In this document: piece after piece, positions 52,588 through 63,409 of the stretch
Layout: each line of letters opens with the position of its first letter
Numbering within the stretch: the stretch's first letter is position 1
NCBI RefSeq assembly: GCF_022129445.1
Contig: NZ_JADQAQ010000007.1
Coordinates: 62,001-126,000 of the forward strand
Reading direction: 5' to 3'
Source of the DNA: Photobacterium sp. Ph5
GTDB taxonomy: Bacteria > Pseudomonadota > Gammaproteobacteria > Enterobacterales > Vibrionaceae
DNA: 64,000 nucleotides
Made by a program: the position numbers and the translations under genes
Notes under the pieces: model-generated
Databases searched by the model: none
What the model was told of the DNA's origin: nothing
Seen by the model: the letters and a program-made list of their open reading frames with translations, nothing else

Positions 52588-53817
52588 ATGAAAAAATTTG
52601 ATAGAGCAATGCAGATCTTACTTGCTGGATTCTGCATTAATTTGTGTATGGGTATTCTTTACGCATGGAGTGTTTTCAAAAAAGCACTTGTTGTTGATTT
52701 AGGCTGGTCAAATGCCGACGCTTCACTACCCTACACTGTTGCGATTATTACCTTCTCATTATCATTATTAGTAGCAGGTATTCTTCAAGACCGTATGGGT
52801 CCACGACGTGTACTCATTTTAGGTACAGTGATGGTTGGCCTAGGCATGATCATTTCAAGTTTTGCCACCTCTCCTATGCTACTGATCATAACATTCGGTA
52901 TCTTAACGGGTAGTGGTATCGGTTTTGGCTACGCATGCTTAAGCCCTTCTGCAATGAAATGGTTCCACCCTTCAAAGAAAGGCCTTGTCAACGGTTTAAT
53001 TGCAGCAGGCTTTGGTTTAGCAGCTGTATACCTAGCCCCACTAACATCTTTCCTAATTAAAGAAGTTGGCATTAACACTAGCTTTTTAGTTTTAGGTATT
53101 GCAGTACTTGTTATTGCAGTGCCACTTGCTTGTACTATTAACAATCCACCAGCAGGCTATACACCAGAGGTACCTGCAGGTTATGACGTAAATAATAAAT
53201 CAGGTAATGTTGCTGACCTAAACTGGCGTTCCATGTTAAAAACACCACAGTTTTACTCTCTATGGGTAATGTATGCATTTGCTTCTGCATCAGGTTTGAT
53301 GATCATTGGTAACATCACTTCTATTGCAGCAACGCAAGCAAACATCGCTGATGCAGCATACTTAGTTGTTATATTAGCAATATTCAACTCTGGTGGTCGT
53401 GTAGCTGCTGGTATTTTATCTGACAAGATCGGTGGCATTAAAACACTGATGATTGCCTTTATTATGCAAGCAATAAACATGGTTATGTTCGCAACGTTTA
53501 CGTCTGATTTCACATTAATTATTGGTGCCGCTGTTGCAGGTATTGGTTACGGTACACTACTTGCTGTATTCCCATCCATCATTGCTGATTTCTATGGCTT
53601 GAAAAACTATGGGGCAAACTATGGCGTACTTTACACCGCTTGGGGCGTAAGTGGCTTCATTGGTCCCGTTGTAGCTGCGTTCGCTGTTGATACTACAGGC
53701 ACATATACACTGGCATATAGTGTGTGTTCTATTATGCTTGGTGTTGCCGTTGTGCTTTCTTTTGTGACCAAAAAAGTAGATTCAGTCGCACTGGCAGCAA
53801 AAGCTGCAAACGCATAA
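52588..53817 (+). CDS. OFA-family MFS transporter (oxalate/formate antiporter-like)
   Basis: A 409-residue 12-segment transporter: GFCINLCMGILYAWSVFKKAL, GILQDRMGPRRVLILG in loop 2-3, GSGIGFGYACLSPSAMKWF and GVSGFIGPVVAAFAVD belong to the OFA/OxlT branch. Substrates in the group are small carboxylates (oxalate, formate, lactate, pyruvate); this one cannot be assigned. The 316-bp gap before it, beyond the gltS terminator, shows only AT-rich sequence. GAGAGAAG precedes the ATG. Confidence 0.82.
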   Translation: MKKFDRAMQILLAGFCINLCMGILYAWSVFKKALVVDLGWSNADASLPYTVAIITFSLSLLVAGILQDRMGPRRVLILGTVMVGLGMIISSFATSPMLLIITFGILTGSGIGFGYACLSPSAMKWFHPSKKGLVNGLIAAGFGLAAVYLAPLTSFLIKEVGINTSFLVLGIAVLVIAVPLACTINNPPAGYTPEVPAGYDVNNKSGNVADLNWRSMLKTPQFYSLWVMYAFASASGLMIIGNITSIAATQANIADAAYLVVILAIFNSGGRVAAGILSDKIGGIKTLMIAFIMQAINMVMFATFTSDFTLIIGAAVAGIGYGTLLAVFPSIIADFYGLKNYGANYGVLYTAWGVSGFIGPVVAAFAVDTTGTYTLAYSVCSIMLGVAVVLSFVTKKVDSVALAAKAANA

Positions 53818-53835
53818 CGAACAAAAAAACACTTA

Positions 53836-53867
53836 AGGAAGACTCAATTTTATTGAGTCTTTCTTGT
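53836..53867 (+). terminator. Terminator of the OFA transporter gene
   Basis: AAGACTCAA-TTTTA-TTGAGTCTT followed by TCTTGTTT, 20 bp after the stop. Confidence 0.7.
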
Positions 53868-54404
53868 TTGTAAGACAGTATCTCCCACCTTTTAACAAAT
53901 TAACAATAACAATCCAAGTAATGTAAAAATATAAGGCTTAAATGCTTTATTAACTAATTTAATGCGATATTTAAATTCAAAATAAAACAAAACACTGAAC
54001 ACTTTAACTACAACTAAATACACCCACCGCAATGCATAATAAATCACACTTATGCACATTAAATATTTTAAAGCCCCTCGCCTTACAACTTATACCTCAT
54101 TATGATTAACTTTAAACAACCGTTTAAATAAAGCTACAACGCAAGAAACACACCAATATATCGTCATTATCATCATCACTAATACCACACTTTTAAAATC
54201 AACCACCGTGAATAATTAGTCACAAATAGTAATGATTACTATTTTATTCTAATTTTCATCTTGTTAGCTTTTCGTGATCTACATCTTTTTGCTCACTAGA
54301 CCTTTTCTTTTCTCTTCCTATAATTAACAACTGTTAACATGTTGTTAAAATTATTAACTGATGCATTTTTAATTTCACATCAAGACCAACAAAGGAAGGT
54401 ACAA
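53868..54404. other. AT-rich region upstream of aapJ
   Basis: 537 bp. A dyad TTAACAA (54324-54330) / TTGTTAA (54342-54348) surrounds TGTTAACATG and lies about 60 bp before the aapJ start; it may be an operator. A reading frame from 54339 joins aapJ but lacks a start signal. Nothing else is supportable. Confidence 0.4.
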
Positions 54405-55433
54405 ATGGCTAATAAATTATCAGTGGTATTTGCGGCGTTAGCCTCTTCAACTGCCCTTTTTGCTGCAAACGCCAATGCTGAAGCTACGTTAGACAAAGTG
54501 ATGAAACAAGGTTATGTCCAATGTGGCGTAAGTGCAGGTCTACCTGGTTTTTCAAATCCTAATGCAAAAGGTCAATGGGAAGGCCTTGATGTAGAATTCT
54601 GTCAAGCTATTGCGGCAGCAACCATTGGTGATAAATCAAAAGTTAAATACATCCCACTGACAGCAAAAGAACGCTTTACCGCATTACAGTCTGGTGAAAT
54701 TGATGTTTTATCACGTAATACTACATGGACACTTCACCGTGATACATCATTAGGTCTGAACTTTACTGGCGTTAACTATTACGACGGTCAAGGTTTCATG
54801 GTGAAAAAAGACATGGGCATAAAAAGCGCAAAAGAATTAGATGGTGCAGCAGTTTGTGTGCAATCAGGTACAACAACGGAGCTTAACCTTGCTGATTACT
54901 TCCGAGTAAATGGTATGAGCTATAAACCTGTTGTATTTGATACTGCACCTCAAACGTCTAAAGGCTTTGATTCTGGCCGTTGTGATGTATTAACAACAGA
55001 TCAATCGGGTCTATATGCTTTACGTTTAAACTTAAAAGATCCAAGTTCAGCCGTTGTACTACCAGAAATTATTTCTAAAGAGCCTTTAGGCCCAGTGGTA
55101 CGTCAAGGTGATGACCAATGGTTTAACGTTGTTCGCTGGACACTCTTCACAATGATCAATGCAGAAGAATTCAATGTTACCTCTGCTAACGTTGATAAAT
55201 TAGCAAAAGAATCAAAAGATCCAAACATTCGTCGTCTTATCGGTTTAGATGGACCAAAAGGTAAAGGTTTAGGGCTTAAAGATGATTGGGGCTACCAGAT
55301 CATCAAGCAAGTGGGTAACTACGGCGAGAGCTTTGAACGTACTGTTGGTGAAGGTTCACCACTTAAAATCAAACGTGGTTTAAATGCACTTTGGACGAAC
55401 GGTGGTATCCAATACGCACCACCAATTCGTTAA
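54405..55433 (+). CDS. aapJ: General L-amino-acid ABC transporter binding protein AapJ
   Basis: A 342-residue family 3 binding protein. The start MANKLS follows AAAGGAAGG; the 22-codon longer frame is rejected. The signal peptide ends ANANA-EA. VQCGVSAGLPGFSNPNAKGQW, GLDVEFCQAIAAAT, SRNTTWTLHRDTSLGLNF and the C-terminal GGIQYAPPIR are AapJ/BztA hallmarks. Captures many L-amino acids in the periplasm. First of aapJ-Q-M-P. Confidence 0.93.
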   Translation: MANKLSVVFAALASSTALFAANANAEATLDKVMKQGYVQCGVSAGLPGFSNPNAKGQWEGLDVEFCQAIAAATIGDKSKVKYIPLTAKERFTALQSGEIDVLSRNTTWTLHRDTSLGLNFTGVNYYDGQGFMVKKDMGIKSAKELDGAAVCVQSGTTTELNLADYFRVNGMSYKPVVFDTAPQTSKGFDSGRCDVLTTDQSGLYALRLNLKDPSSAVVLPEIISKEPLGPVVRQGDDQWFNVVRWTLFTMINAEEFNVTSANVDKLAKESKDPNIRRLIGLDGPKGKGLGLKDDWGYQIIKQVGNYGESFERTVGEGSPLKIKRGLNALWTNGGIQYAPPIR

Positions 55434-55482
55434 TCGTTCGTATAAGACATTTACTAACAAAATAGTACAACGTAGCACTATA

Positions 55483-55510
55483 TAGGGATTCGGTAACGGG
55501 TCCCTAATTT
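55483..55510 (+). terminator. Intercistronic hairpin aapJ-aapQ (attenuator)
   Basis: TAGGGA...TCCCTA with inner TCG/CG pairing, then ATTTTA. Such weak hairpins after binding-protein genes raise binding protein over permease levels. Confidence 0.5.
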
Positions 55511-55539
55511 TACATCTCAATAGGAACTGAGGTTGTTGT

Positions 55540-56739
55540 ATGGCTCCTACACCAAATACATCGGATGTATCTAATCCAAAATCCAAACAGAATATTTTTT
55601 ATAACCCTACTTTTAGGGCTATTATTTTTCAAGTTATTGCTGTTATCGGACTGGTATTCTTTTTTTACTCTATTGTTAATAATGCCCTCACCAATTTAGA
55701 GTCTCGTGGTATCTCAACTGGATTTGACTTTCTTAGCCAAGAAGCAGGATTTGGTATTGGATTAACATTAATAGATTATGATGAAACTTATACCTATGGG
55801 CGAACCTTTGTTGTCGGATTATTAAATACTGCGTTAGTCGCAGCATTAGGGATTATCCTTGCTACAATTATCGGCTTTATCATGGGTGTCGCTCGCCTAT
55901 CTTCAAACTGGTTAATCAGCCGTTTAGCCGCTGTTTACATTGAAGTATTTCGTAATATTCCTTTATTGCTTCAAATCTTTTTTTGGTACTTTGCTGTACT
56001 CCAAGCACTTCCTTCTCCTCGACAAAGCATCAGCTTAGGCGAAGCTGTTTTTTTAAATATTCGCGGACTCTCAATACCCAACCCAATATACGGTTCAGGT
56101 TCTGAAATTGTTGGCTGGTGTTTAGCTATTGCCATTGTTATTTCTTTGTTCTTTTATCAATATGCTAAGAAAAAACAACAACAAACAGGTCAACAACTTC
56201 CCGTATTATTAACCGTAACAGGATTAGTTTTAGGCTTACCACTGATCGCCTTTTTTGTCACAGGTATGCCCATTGAATTGGAATACCCAGAACTTAAAGG
56301 TTTTAACTTTAAAGGCGGAATCACGATCCTTCCTGAACTTGCAGCCCTTTTGCTGGCACTAAGTATCTATACCGCTTCATTTATTGCTGAAATTGTTCGT
56401 TCAGGTATCAATGCAGTCAGTCATGGTCAAACCGAAGCCGCTGAAGCATTAGGGTTATCGAGAAATAAAACCTTACGCCTTGTCGTTGTACCGCAAGCAC
56501 TGCGTATCATTATTCCACCACTCACTAGTCAATATTTAAATTTAACCAAAAACTCATCACTTGCAATGGCCATTGGTTATCCCGATCTTATTTCTGTCTT
56601 TGCAGGAACAACATTGAACCAAACTGGTCAAGCTATTGAAATCATTGCAATGACCATGGCTGTCTATCTCACGTTAAGCCTACTCACCTCTTTGGTGATG
56701 AATATCTATAACAAGAAAGTCGCGTTGGTGGAGAGGTAA
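55540..56739 (+). CDS. aapQ: General L-amino-acid ABC permease AapQ
   Basis: A 399-residue permease, longer than ArtQ/M, with the AapQ-type N-terminal extension and central insertion. IEVFRNIPLLLQIFFWYFAVL, the EAA loop GINAVSHGQTEAAEALGLS and LTKNSSLAMAIGYPDLISVF are diagnostic. About eight membrane segments. It lies 5 bp before aapM. Confidence 0.93.
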   Translation: MAPTPNTSDVSNPKSKQNIFYNPTFRAIIFQVIAVIGLVFFFYSIVNNALTNLESRGISTGFDFLSQEAGFGIGLTLIDYDETYTYGRTFVVGLLNTALVAALGIILATIIGFIMGVARLSSNWLISRLAAVYIEVFRNIPLLLQIFFWYFAVLQALPSPRQSISLGEAVFLNIRGLSIPNPIYGSGSEIVGWCLAIAIVISLFFYQYAKKKQQQTGQQLPVLLTVTGLVLGLPLIAFFVTGMPIELEYPELKGFNFKGGITILPELAALLLALSIYTASFIAEIVRSGINAVSHGQTEAAEALGLSRNKTLRLVVVPQALRIIIPPLTSQYLNLTKNSSLAMAIGYPDLISVFAGTTLNQTGQAIEIIAMTMAVYLTLSLLTSLVMNIYNKKVALVER

Positions 56740-56744
56740 TCACT

Positions 56745-57842
56745 ATGAATAAACATCAATTTCAACCCGATCTACCACCACCAGCCAATACAGTAGGGGT
56801 TATAGGCTGGTTACGTACCAACTTATTTTCCTCTTTGACCAGCAGTATCGCGACATTTATCTTAGGTTACTTTGCTATTTTAGGCATTTGGTACATCGTT
56901 GAATGGGCATTTATTAATGCTGACTGGACAGGAGATAGCCGTGATGCATGTACCAGTAGTGGTGCGTGTTGGACATTTATTAACGTCCGCTTTGATCAGT
57001 TTATGTTTGGTTTTTACCCAACAGAAGAGCTGTGGCGACCTAAACTTTTTTACGCAACATTAGCCCTTTTTATTGGGCTATTAGCTTACGAAAAAACACC
57101 TTATCGTGGATGGATCTGGCTATTTTTTGTCAACATTTACCCATTCATTGCTGGCTTTCTCCTTTACGGAGGCATATTTGGCTTACCGATTGTTGAAACA
57201 CATTTATGGGGCGGGCTCTTAATAACCTTAGTTATTGCCATTGTCGGTATTGTGGTTTCTTTACCTATCGGTGTTGTCCTCGCCTTAGGACGACGTTCAG
57301 AAATGCCTATAATCCGTAGTATCTGTACAGTTTATATTGAGTTATGGCGTGGTGTTCCACTGATCACCGTACTCTTTATGGCGTCGGTAATGCTACCACT
57401 CTTCCTTTCAGCAGAAATGGAAACCAATAAATTAATTCGCGCACTCATCGGTGTGGTTATGTTCAGCTCCGCTTATATGGCGGAGGTTATTCGCGGAGGC
57501 TTACAAGCGATCCCGAAAGGGCAATATGAAGCTGCAGATGCATTGGGCTTAACGTATTGGAAGAAAATGTACCTTATCGTTCTACCTCAAGCGTTAAAGA
57601 TTACTATTCCCTCGATCGTAAATACGTTTATTGGCTTATTTAAAGACACCAGCCTAGTACTTATTATCGGTATGTTTGATGTATTGGGTATAGGACAAGC
57701 AGCCACCAGCGATCCGGAATGGTTAGGCTTTGCAACTGAAAGCTATGTCTTCGTTGCTTTAGTCTTCTGGATCTTCTGTTTTGGTATGTCACGTTACAGT
57801 ATTTATTTAGAAAACAAATTGCACACTGGGCACAAACGTTAG
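56745..57842 (+). CDS. aapM: General L-amino-acid ABC permease AapM
   Basis: A 365-residue permease: [24 protein letters not shown] loop [19 protein letters not shown] and [19 protein letters not shown]. It pairs with AapQ. The N-terminal region includes two further segments and a periplasmic CTSSGACW Cys pair. It starts 5 bp after aapQ and ends 13 bp before aapP. Confidence 0.93.
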   Translation: MNKHQFQPDLPPPANTVGVIGWLRTNLFSSLTSSIATFILGYFAILGIWYIVEWAFINADWTGDSRDACTSSGACWTFINVRFDQFMFGFYPTEELWRPKLFYATLALFIGLLAYEKTPYRGWIWLFFVNIYPFIAGFLLYGGIFGLPIVETHLWGGLLITLVIAIVGIVVSLPIGVVLALGRRSEMPIIRSICTVYIELWRGVPLITVLFMASVMLPLFLSAEMETNKLIRALIGVVMFSSAYMAEVIRGGLQAIPKGQYEAADALGLTYWKKMYLIVLPQALKITIPSIVNTFIGLFKDTSLVLIIGMFDVLGIGQAATSDPEWLGFATESYVFVALVFWIFCFGMSRYSIYLENKLHTGHKR

Positions 57843-57855
57843 CAAGGACAGCATT

Positions 57856-58632
57856 ATGACGAGTAGTACTTCAAAACCTAATACGGATAACACCAGCTCT
57901 GATCTTATGATCCAGTTAACTGATGTGAATAAATGGTATGGTCAATTCCATGTTCTTAAAAATATTAACTTGCAAGTTAAAAAAGGCGAAAAGATAGTAA
58001 TTTGTGGTCCTTCAGGATCAGGTAAATCAACCATGATCAGATGTATTAACAGCCTAGAAGAACACCAAAAAGGACAAATTATTGTTGGCGGTACAGAGCT
58101 AACTGATGATTTAAAAAATATCGAATTAGTACGTAAAGAAGTCGGTATGTGTTTCCAGCACTTCAACCTCTTCCCTCACCTAACGGTATTAGAAAATTGT
58201 ACCCTTGCCCCTATTTGGGTGAAGAAAATGCCAAAGAAAGAAGCTGAAGCTTTAGCGATGAAATACCTTGAACGCGTACAAATTACCGATCAAGCGAATA
58301 AATTTCCTGGGCAACTTTCTGGTGGTCAACAACAACGTGTTGCCATCGCCCGTTCACTTTGCATGAATCCACAAGTCATGCTGTTTGATGAACCTACGTC
58401 AGCACTCGATCCAGAAATGGTAAGAGAAGTGCTTGATGTAATGGTTGAACTGGCAAATGAAGGCATGACGATGCTTTGTGTGACTCACGAAATGGGTTTT
58501 GCACGACAAGTCGCTGATCGGGTGATATTCATGGACCAAGGAGAAATCATTGAAGAAAATAATCCTCATGATTTCTTTGATAATCCAAAATCTGATCGTA
58601 CCCAGTTGTTCTTAAGCCAAATATTACATTAA
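57856..58632 (+). CDS. aapP: General L-amino-acid ABC ATPase AapP
   Basis: A 258-residue ABC ATPase: [86 protein letters not shown]. All nucleotide-binding motifs intact. AAGGA before ATG. Last gene of the operon. Confidence 0.93.
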   Translation: MTSSTSKPNTDNTSSDLMIQLTDVNKWYGQFHVLKNINLQVKKGEKIVICGPSGSGKSTMIRCINSLEEHQKGQIIVGGTELTDDLKNIELVRKEVGMCFQHFNLFPHLTVLENCTLAPIWVKKMPKKEAEALAMKYLERVQITDQANKFPGQLSGGQQQRVAIARSLCMNPQVMLFDEPTSALDPEMVREVLDVMVELANEGMTMLCVTHEMGFARQVADRVIFMDQGEIIEENNPHDFFDNPKSDRTQLFLSQILH

Positions 58633-58644
58633 GCCGTATAATTT

Positions 58645-58703
58645 AAATGTTTCAAAGAAAACAATTGATTAGTACTACTGATCATCGTTACTTTGAAACA
58701 TTT
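58645..58703. terminator. Inverted repeat after aapP
   Basis: Perfect 13-bp arms AAATGTTTCAAAG and CTTTGAAACATTT with a 33-base loop. No long T tract; likely the 3' end structure of the aap transcript. Confidence 0.5.
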
Positions 58704-58880
58704 ACTTACATATTAATCTGATTTTCATCACTACGGTTAAGTAATATACGAGCCAAACAATGATAACGTGCTTCAGTACAAATATTTTAATGTTGAGTGC
58801 TTAGTTAAACTTGCTTTTGTGGTAATTTGGCCTCATATATAAATTAATAGTCTCAATATAACTACCCTAAGGGGATTTTT

Positions 58881-59549
58881 ATGAACGATCGTATAGTTAA
58901 TCGTGACAGCGGTTACGAAGGCTTACTATCTACCAACAAGGTTCTACGTAACACCTACTTCCTACTTTCGTTAACTTTGTTATTTTCTGCAGGTATTGCA
59001 GGCGTAGCGATGGCAATGAATGTACCACCAGTACATTGGATTGTGTTACTTGTTGGTTTCTACGGTTTAATTTTCTTAACCGAACGTAACCGTGATAGCA
59101 GCTTAGGTTTAGTTTTCGTGTTCGCACTGACTGGATTTATGGGTTATACATTAGGCCCAATTCTAAACATGTATGTTGGCGCAGGTATGGGTGATGTTGT
59201 AATGACAGCCCTAGGTGGTACAGCAGTAACTTTCCTTGGCTGTTCAGCTTATGCACTAACGACTAAGCGTGACCTATCGTTCTTAAACGGTATGTTAATG
59301 GCAGGCTTTATCGCCATTCTTGTGGCTGTTGTTGCTAATATCTTCTTGAAGATGCCAATGCTATCACTGGCTATTAGCGGCATGTTTGTCTTGTTCTCAT
59401 CAGCTGCAATTCTATTGACTACACAGTCAATCGTACGTGGTGGTGAAACAAATTACATTTCAGCAACAGTAACGTTGTATGTATCTATCTACAACCTGTT
59501 CCTAAGCTTGTTGCAAATTCTTGGTGTTATCAATAGCGATAACAACTAA
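58881..59549 (+). CDS. yccA: Bax inhibitor-1 family protein YccA
   Basis: A 222-residue protein with seven membrane segments. NKVLRNTYFLLSLTLLFSAG, LTGFMGYTLGPILNMYV and the acidic C-terminus are those of YccA, an inhibitor and substrate of the FtsH membrane protease. AAGGGGA precedes the ATG. It opens the yccA-tusE-yccX-rlmI-yccT neighbourhood conserved from E. coli. Own terminator follows. Confidence 0.92.
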   Translation: MNDRIVNRDSGYEGLLSTNKVLRNTYFLLSLTLLFSAGIAGVAMAMNVPPVHWIVLLVGFYGLIFLTERNRDSSLGLVFVFALTGFMGYTLGPILNMYVGAGMGDVVMTALGGTAVTFLGCSAYALTTKRDLSFLNGMLMAGFIAILVAVVANIFLKMPMLSLAISGMFVLFSSAAILLTTQSIVRGGETNYISATVTLYVSIYNLFLSLLQILGVINSDNN

Positions 59550-59571
59550 TAACAGCCGTTATTCAGATTCT

Positions 59572-59600
59572 AAATGCCCGCTAACATGCGGGCATTTTTA
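59572..59600 (+). terminator. yccA terminator
   Basis: AAATGCCCGC-TAACAT-GCGGGCATTTTT, 22 bp after the stop. Confidence 0.9.
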
Positions 59601-59701
59601 TATCAGCAGTAGTCAGATACATGAACATAGTGAACAGTTTTACTTGCAGCACTGCACCACACTCACTATGCTTTGAGCCGTAATGAATACCGAGGCTCAC
59701 C

Positions 59702-60031
59702 ATGCTTGAATTTAATAAAAAAGAAATCGAAACAGATGCACAAGGCTATCTGAAAAATGTTAGTGACTGGTGTGAAGAACTTGTCCCTTTACTTGCAGAA
59801 GAAGAAGGGATTGATCTTTCTGCTGCGCACTGGGAAGTGATTCATTTTGTACGCGAATTTTATTTAGAATTTAATACATCACCAGCTGTCCGTATGTTGG
59901 TTAAAGCAATGGCAAAAAAATACGGCGAAGAAAAAGGAAATTCTCGTTATCTTTATCGCCTGTTCCCTAAAGGGCCAGCAAAGCAAGCAACAAAATTAGC
60001 TGGGTTACCAAAACCAGTAAAATGTATTTAA
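59702..60031 (+). CDS. tusE: Sulfur-relay protein TusE (DsrC family)
   Basis: A 109-residue protein: [61 protein letters not shown] and the invariant penultimate Cys in PKPVKCI, which takes persulfide from TusBCD for MnmA during tRNA 2-thiouridine synthesis. The second DsrC Cys is absent, as in TusE. Monocistronic. Confidence 0.95.
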   Translation: MLEFNKKEIETDAQGYLKNVSDWCEELVPLLAEEEGIDLSAAHWEVIHFVREFYLEFNTSPAVRMLVKAMAKKYGEEKGNSRYLYRLFPKGPAKQATKLAGLPKPVKCI

Positions 60032-60114
60032 TACACTACTGTTACTAATGCTCTGTGGTCACAGAATACGCCTTTACTTGGTATTTTGTGACCCTCTGTT
60101 ATTAACAACAATGG

Positions 60115-60387
60115 CTACTTAATAGTAAATCCATCAACATGCCGCCATTCAAGCTCTTCAGTCGTTATAGATTTAACATCAGCTAGTTTTACCCCGCTTC
60201 CTAACCAAACTAATAACGCATCTATATTTTCTTTTTCACCACAAGCTAAAATTTCCACACTGCCATCAGGTAAGTTTTTCGCATAACCTTTTAAACTGTA
60301 TTTCAAACCTTCATGTGCAGTATGAAAACGAAAGCCCACACCTTGCACACGACCTGTAACATTCGCTCTCATACATAATTGTGACAT
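60115..60387 (-). CDS. yccX: Acylphosphatase
   Basis: A 90-residue protein with GRVQGVGFRFHT, holding the catalytic Arg, and GYAKNLPDGSVEIL, holding the catalytic Asn. It hydrolyses acyl phosphates. GAGG precedes the ATG. Convergent with tusE, the E. coli arrangement. It offers a local contrast with the HypF-like gene, whose acylphosphatase-type domain has lost this motif. Confidence 0.94.
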   Translation of the reverse strand: MSQLCMRANVTGRVQGVGFRFHTAHEGLKYSLKGYAKNLPDGSVEILACGEKENIDALLVWLGSGVKLADVKSITTEELEWRHVDGFTIK

Positions 60388-60485
60388 TCATCACCTCAAG
60401 TTATAAGCAATTTTGTCGATATAAATCTAGTTCTGCCACCAATATTATCTCGCAACCACTTATCTATACTAATTAGGATATAAGT

Positions 60486-61892
60486 ATGAAAGAAGTCTCT
60501 TTTCGATGGATCGATAAATACCTTATACACTTAAAAATCACAGAAAAATTTTACTTACTTTTTCTTCTTCCGTTTGTCGCTATTATCTTTGTTAGTGCTA
60601 TTTTAGTTGACGCTGCATATCAACAACGCTCAGAAATAACACAGCAACAACTAAACCTGACCGCTAATATCCTCCAACAACAAAATATTTCTTCTACTGA
60701 TGCTGCAATTTTACTGCAAAATAGCGCAATAAAAGTGACAAGTTCATCATCAGATTCTGTATTAGTGAACGGTCAAAATTATGGTTTACAAGCTGTAACA
60801 CAAACAGGACTATTCGATTACTTATCAACAACACAACTTGTTGTTACAGGTGTTTTGCTCGTTATTATTCTTGCCTCTGTGTACTACATCATGACCTTTA
60901 TTGGTGGTGCGATGTTTAACATGCAAAAAGCACTACAAAGTTTAGCCGATGGCGATCTCACTAATCGATTAAATTTCTTCCCTGTTCGTGATGAATTCAG
61001 CCTTATTGCTATTACTATTGATAAAGTCGCAGAACGAGAACAACAACTCGTACTTGCAACACAGCAAGCCGTAGCGCTAATGCAGCAAATCAGTGTAGAT
61101 TTACATCGTCGCAGTAATAACAGCGGTGATTTATCACAATCTCAACAAAGCCATTTAGATTCACTGGCAAGTGCTACTGAGGAAATGGCAACGTCCATTC
61201 GAGAGGTAGCTACTCACGCCCACGAAACATCACTGCAAACTCAAGAAGCACAATCGGTAAGTGAAAATGGTCGTGTAAAAGTAAGCGAAACAAAAAATGC
61301 GATTTCGATTCTTTCTAATGAAATTAATTCCGCTGCTCAAGCAGTATCTGCGTTAGATAGCAATGCGGCAAAAATTGATGACGTTGTCACAACCATTAAT
61401 GGTATTTCAGAACAAACTAATCTGCTTGCATTAAACGCAGCAATTGAAGCAGCACGTGCTGGTGAACAAGGTCGTGGTTTCGCCGTGGTTGCTGATGAAG
61501 TACGTACTCTTGCAGGTCGCACCCAAAGTGCAACAGTTGAAATTCAGCAAATGATCGAATCACTACAACAAAATAGTCAACAGCTCATTGCGGTTATGAA
61601 AAATACCGTTGATAACGCTATTAATAGTGAGCAGTTGATGGATTCAGTCGATAGCGAAATTGGTCAAATTAATGAGCGCAACCAAGGGATCTCTGATCGT
61701 AGTTCCGAAATTGCAGCGGCTGCTGAACAACAAGGTGCTGTTGCTGAAAATATCGCAAGCAGCGTTGAACAAGTTCGCACCCAATCAAGTAAAATTGCAC
61801 AGATGATCGGTGAATCAAATAATGAAATTAAACAACTAAGCCAACAAGCCCAAACGCTTGAGCAATTAATGAGTGGTTTAAAAGCTTCATAA
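60486..61892 (+). CDS. Methyl-accepting chemotaxis protein
   Basis: A 468-residue chemoreceptor. Membrane segments at about 25-45 and 118-140 flank an unusually small periplasmic part of some 70 residues without a recognisable ligand domain. A HAMP-like linker ([17 protein letters not shown]) and the signalling domain follow; its tip reads [19 protein letters not shown], the universal hairpin. There is no C-terminal CheR/CheB pentapeptide. The gene lies between yccX and rlmI, which are adjacent in E. coli. Ligand unknown. Confidence 0.9.
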   Translation: MKEVSFRWIDKYLIHLKITEKFYLLFLLPFVAIIFVSAILVDAAYQQRSEITQQQLNLTANILQQQNISSTDAAILLQNSAIKVTSSSSDSVLVNGQNYGLQAVTQTGLFDYLSTTQLVVTGVLLVIILASVYYIMTFIGGAMFNMQKALQSLADGDLTNRLNFFPVRDEFSLIAITIDKVAEREQQLVLATQQAVALMQQISVDLHRRSNNSGDLSQSQQSHLDSLASATEEMATSIREVATHAHETSLQTQEAQSVSENGRVKVSETKNAISILSNEINSAAQAVSALDSNAAKIDDVVTTINGISEQTNLLALNAAIEAARAGEQGRGFAVVADEVRTLAGRTQSATVEIQQMIESLQQNSQQLIAVMKNTVDNAINSEQLMDSVDSEIGQINERNQGISDRSSEIAAAAEQQGAVAENIASSVEQVRTQSSKIAQMIGESNNEIKQLSQQAQTLEQLMSGLKAS

Positions 61893-61921
61893 CCTGTTCA
61901 GTTGCTTAATTCCCCTTTTAT

Positions 61922-61962
61922 GCCGCTATCTTGTTTGTATCCGATAAGATGGCGGCTTTTTC
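61922..61962 (+). terminator. Chemoreceptor gene terminator
   Basis: GCCGCTATCTT and AAGATGGCGGC (one G:U) around 13 bases, then TTTTT, 30 bp after the stop. Confidence 0.85.
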
Positions 61963-62027
61963 ATTTGATTTTATATGCCTAGAGAAAGATAATACGCCCC
62001 CACTCGAATTCCATACTGGGCATGTTC

Positions 62028-63218
62028 ATGACAGCTTCTATTTATTTGGTAAAAGGCCGCGAAAAATCACTACGTCGTCGCCACCCTTGGGTTTTCTCTC
62101 GCGGTATTGATCGCATTGAAGGTAAACCAGGCTTAGGCGAAACCGTCGATATTTACGACAACAAAGGCGAATGGTTAGCAAAAGGCGCTTATTCACCACA
62201 ATCACAAATTCGCGTTCGCGTATGGAGTTTTGAGAAAAACGAAAATATCGACGTTAACTTCTTTATTAAACGTCTTAATCAGGCACAAGGTTTGCGCGAT
62301 ATTTTAGCTGCGCGTGATGGCTTAACCGGTTATCGTTTAATTGCAGCAGAATCGGATGGTCTACCGGGCATTACGATTGACCGCTACCAAAACTTTTTAG
62401 TTTGTCAGTTACTCAGTGCTGGTGCTGAAGCACAACGTGATGTGCTGATTGAAGCGCTTCAACACTGCTACCCAGAATGCAGCATCTACGAACGTTCTGA
62501 TGTTTCTGTTCGTAAAAAAGAAGGTTTGAAACAACGTACAGGCGTTCTTCATGGTGAAGAGCCACCTAAATTTGTAATGATTGAAGAAAACGGCGTTAAA
62601 ATTAACGTTGATATCGTTGGTGGCCATAAAACAGGTTTCTACCTTGACCAACGTGACAGCCGTGAAGCTTCGGTTAAATACGTTAACGGAAAACGTGTCC
62701 TTAACTGTTTCTGCTACACTGGTGGTTTCGGTCTTTATGCACTGAAAGGCGGCGCTAAAGAAGTGGTTAACGTTGATGTATCTCAACACGCGCTTGATAC
62801 TGCATTACAAAATGCACAAGACAACGGCTACCCTGTTGAAAATGCACAATTCTTAAATGCTGATGTATTTAAACTGCTACGTGAGTACCGTGATCGTGGC
62901 GAGTTATTTGATGTTGTGATCATGGATCCACCAAAGTTTGCTGAATCTAAATCTCAGCTTGTTGGTGCATGTCGTGGTTACAAAGATATCAATATGTTAG
63001 CAATGCAAATTCTTAAACCTGGTGGTACGTTACTGACTTACTCTTGCTCAGGTTTAATGGATAACGGTTTATTCCAAAAAATCATTGCTGATGCTGCTCT
63101 TGATGCGAAACGTGATGTCCAATTTATTGAGCGTTTTAGCCAAGCGGCGGATCACCCATTAGATAGCGCCTACCCTGAGGGTTTCTACCTAAAAGGCTTT
63201 GCGTGTTACGTTAAGTAA
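62028..63218 (+). CDS. rlmI: 23S rRNA m5C1962 methyltransferase RlmI
   Basis: A 396-residue protein: N-terminal PUA domain ([20 protein letters not shown]), central [13 protein letters not shown], then a Rossmann methyltransferase with [26 protein letters not shown] and [10 protein letters not shown]. It uses SAM to methylate C1962 of 23S rRNA. The second of two close ATGs (62028) has GGG at the right distance and fits the family start. Strong terminator follows. Confidence 0.94.
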   Translation: MTASIYLVKGREKSLRRRHPWVFSRGIDRIEGKPGLGETVDIYDNKGEWLAKGAYSPQSQIRVRVWSFEKNENIDVNFFIKRLNQAQGLRDILAARDGLTGYRLIAAESDGLPGITIDRYQNFLVCQLLSAGAEAQRDVLIEALQHCYPECSIYERSDVSVRKKEGLKQRTGVLHGEEPPKFVMIEENGVKINVDIVGGHKTGFYLDQRDSREASVKYVNGKRVLNCFCYTGGFGLYALKGGAKEVVNVDVSQHALDTALQNAQDNGYPVENAQFLNADVFKLLREYRDRGELFDVVIMDPPKFAESKSQLVGACRGYKDINMLAMQILKPGGTLLTYSCSGLMDNGLFQKIIADAALDAKRDVQFIERFSQAADHPLDSAYPEGFYLKGFACYVK

Positions 63219-63254
63219 TCATCAAATTAGCTTTAATTAGTGCCTGATTTAACG

Positions 63255-63287
63255 AAAGCCCAATGAACATAATTCATTGGGCTTTTT
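63255..63287 (+). terminator. rlmI terminator
   Basis: AAAGCCCAATGAA-CATAA-TTCATTGGGCTTTTT, 36 bp after the stop. Confidence 0.9.
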
Positions 63288-63409
63288 GTCTTTTAACTGT
63301 CTATATGCTTAATTACAAACAGACATTATTTGTCATTGGTATTAATAAAAGAATACAATATGAAAATACCAGTAGCGTATTTTGCTATCGACAAATACAA
63401 GGAATTAAC

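Noticed and set aside
54339-54404. 22-residue N-terminal extension of aapJ
   Set aside because: It would place the signal peptide internally; the ATG at 54405 has a strong ribosome-binding site.
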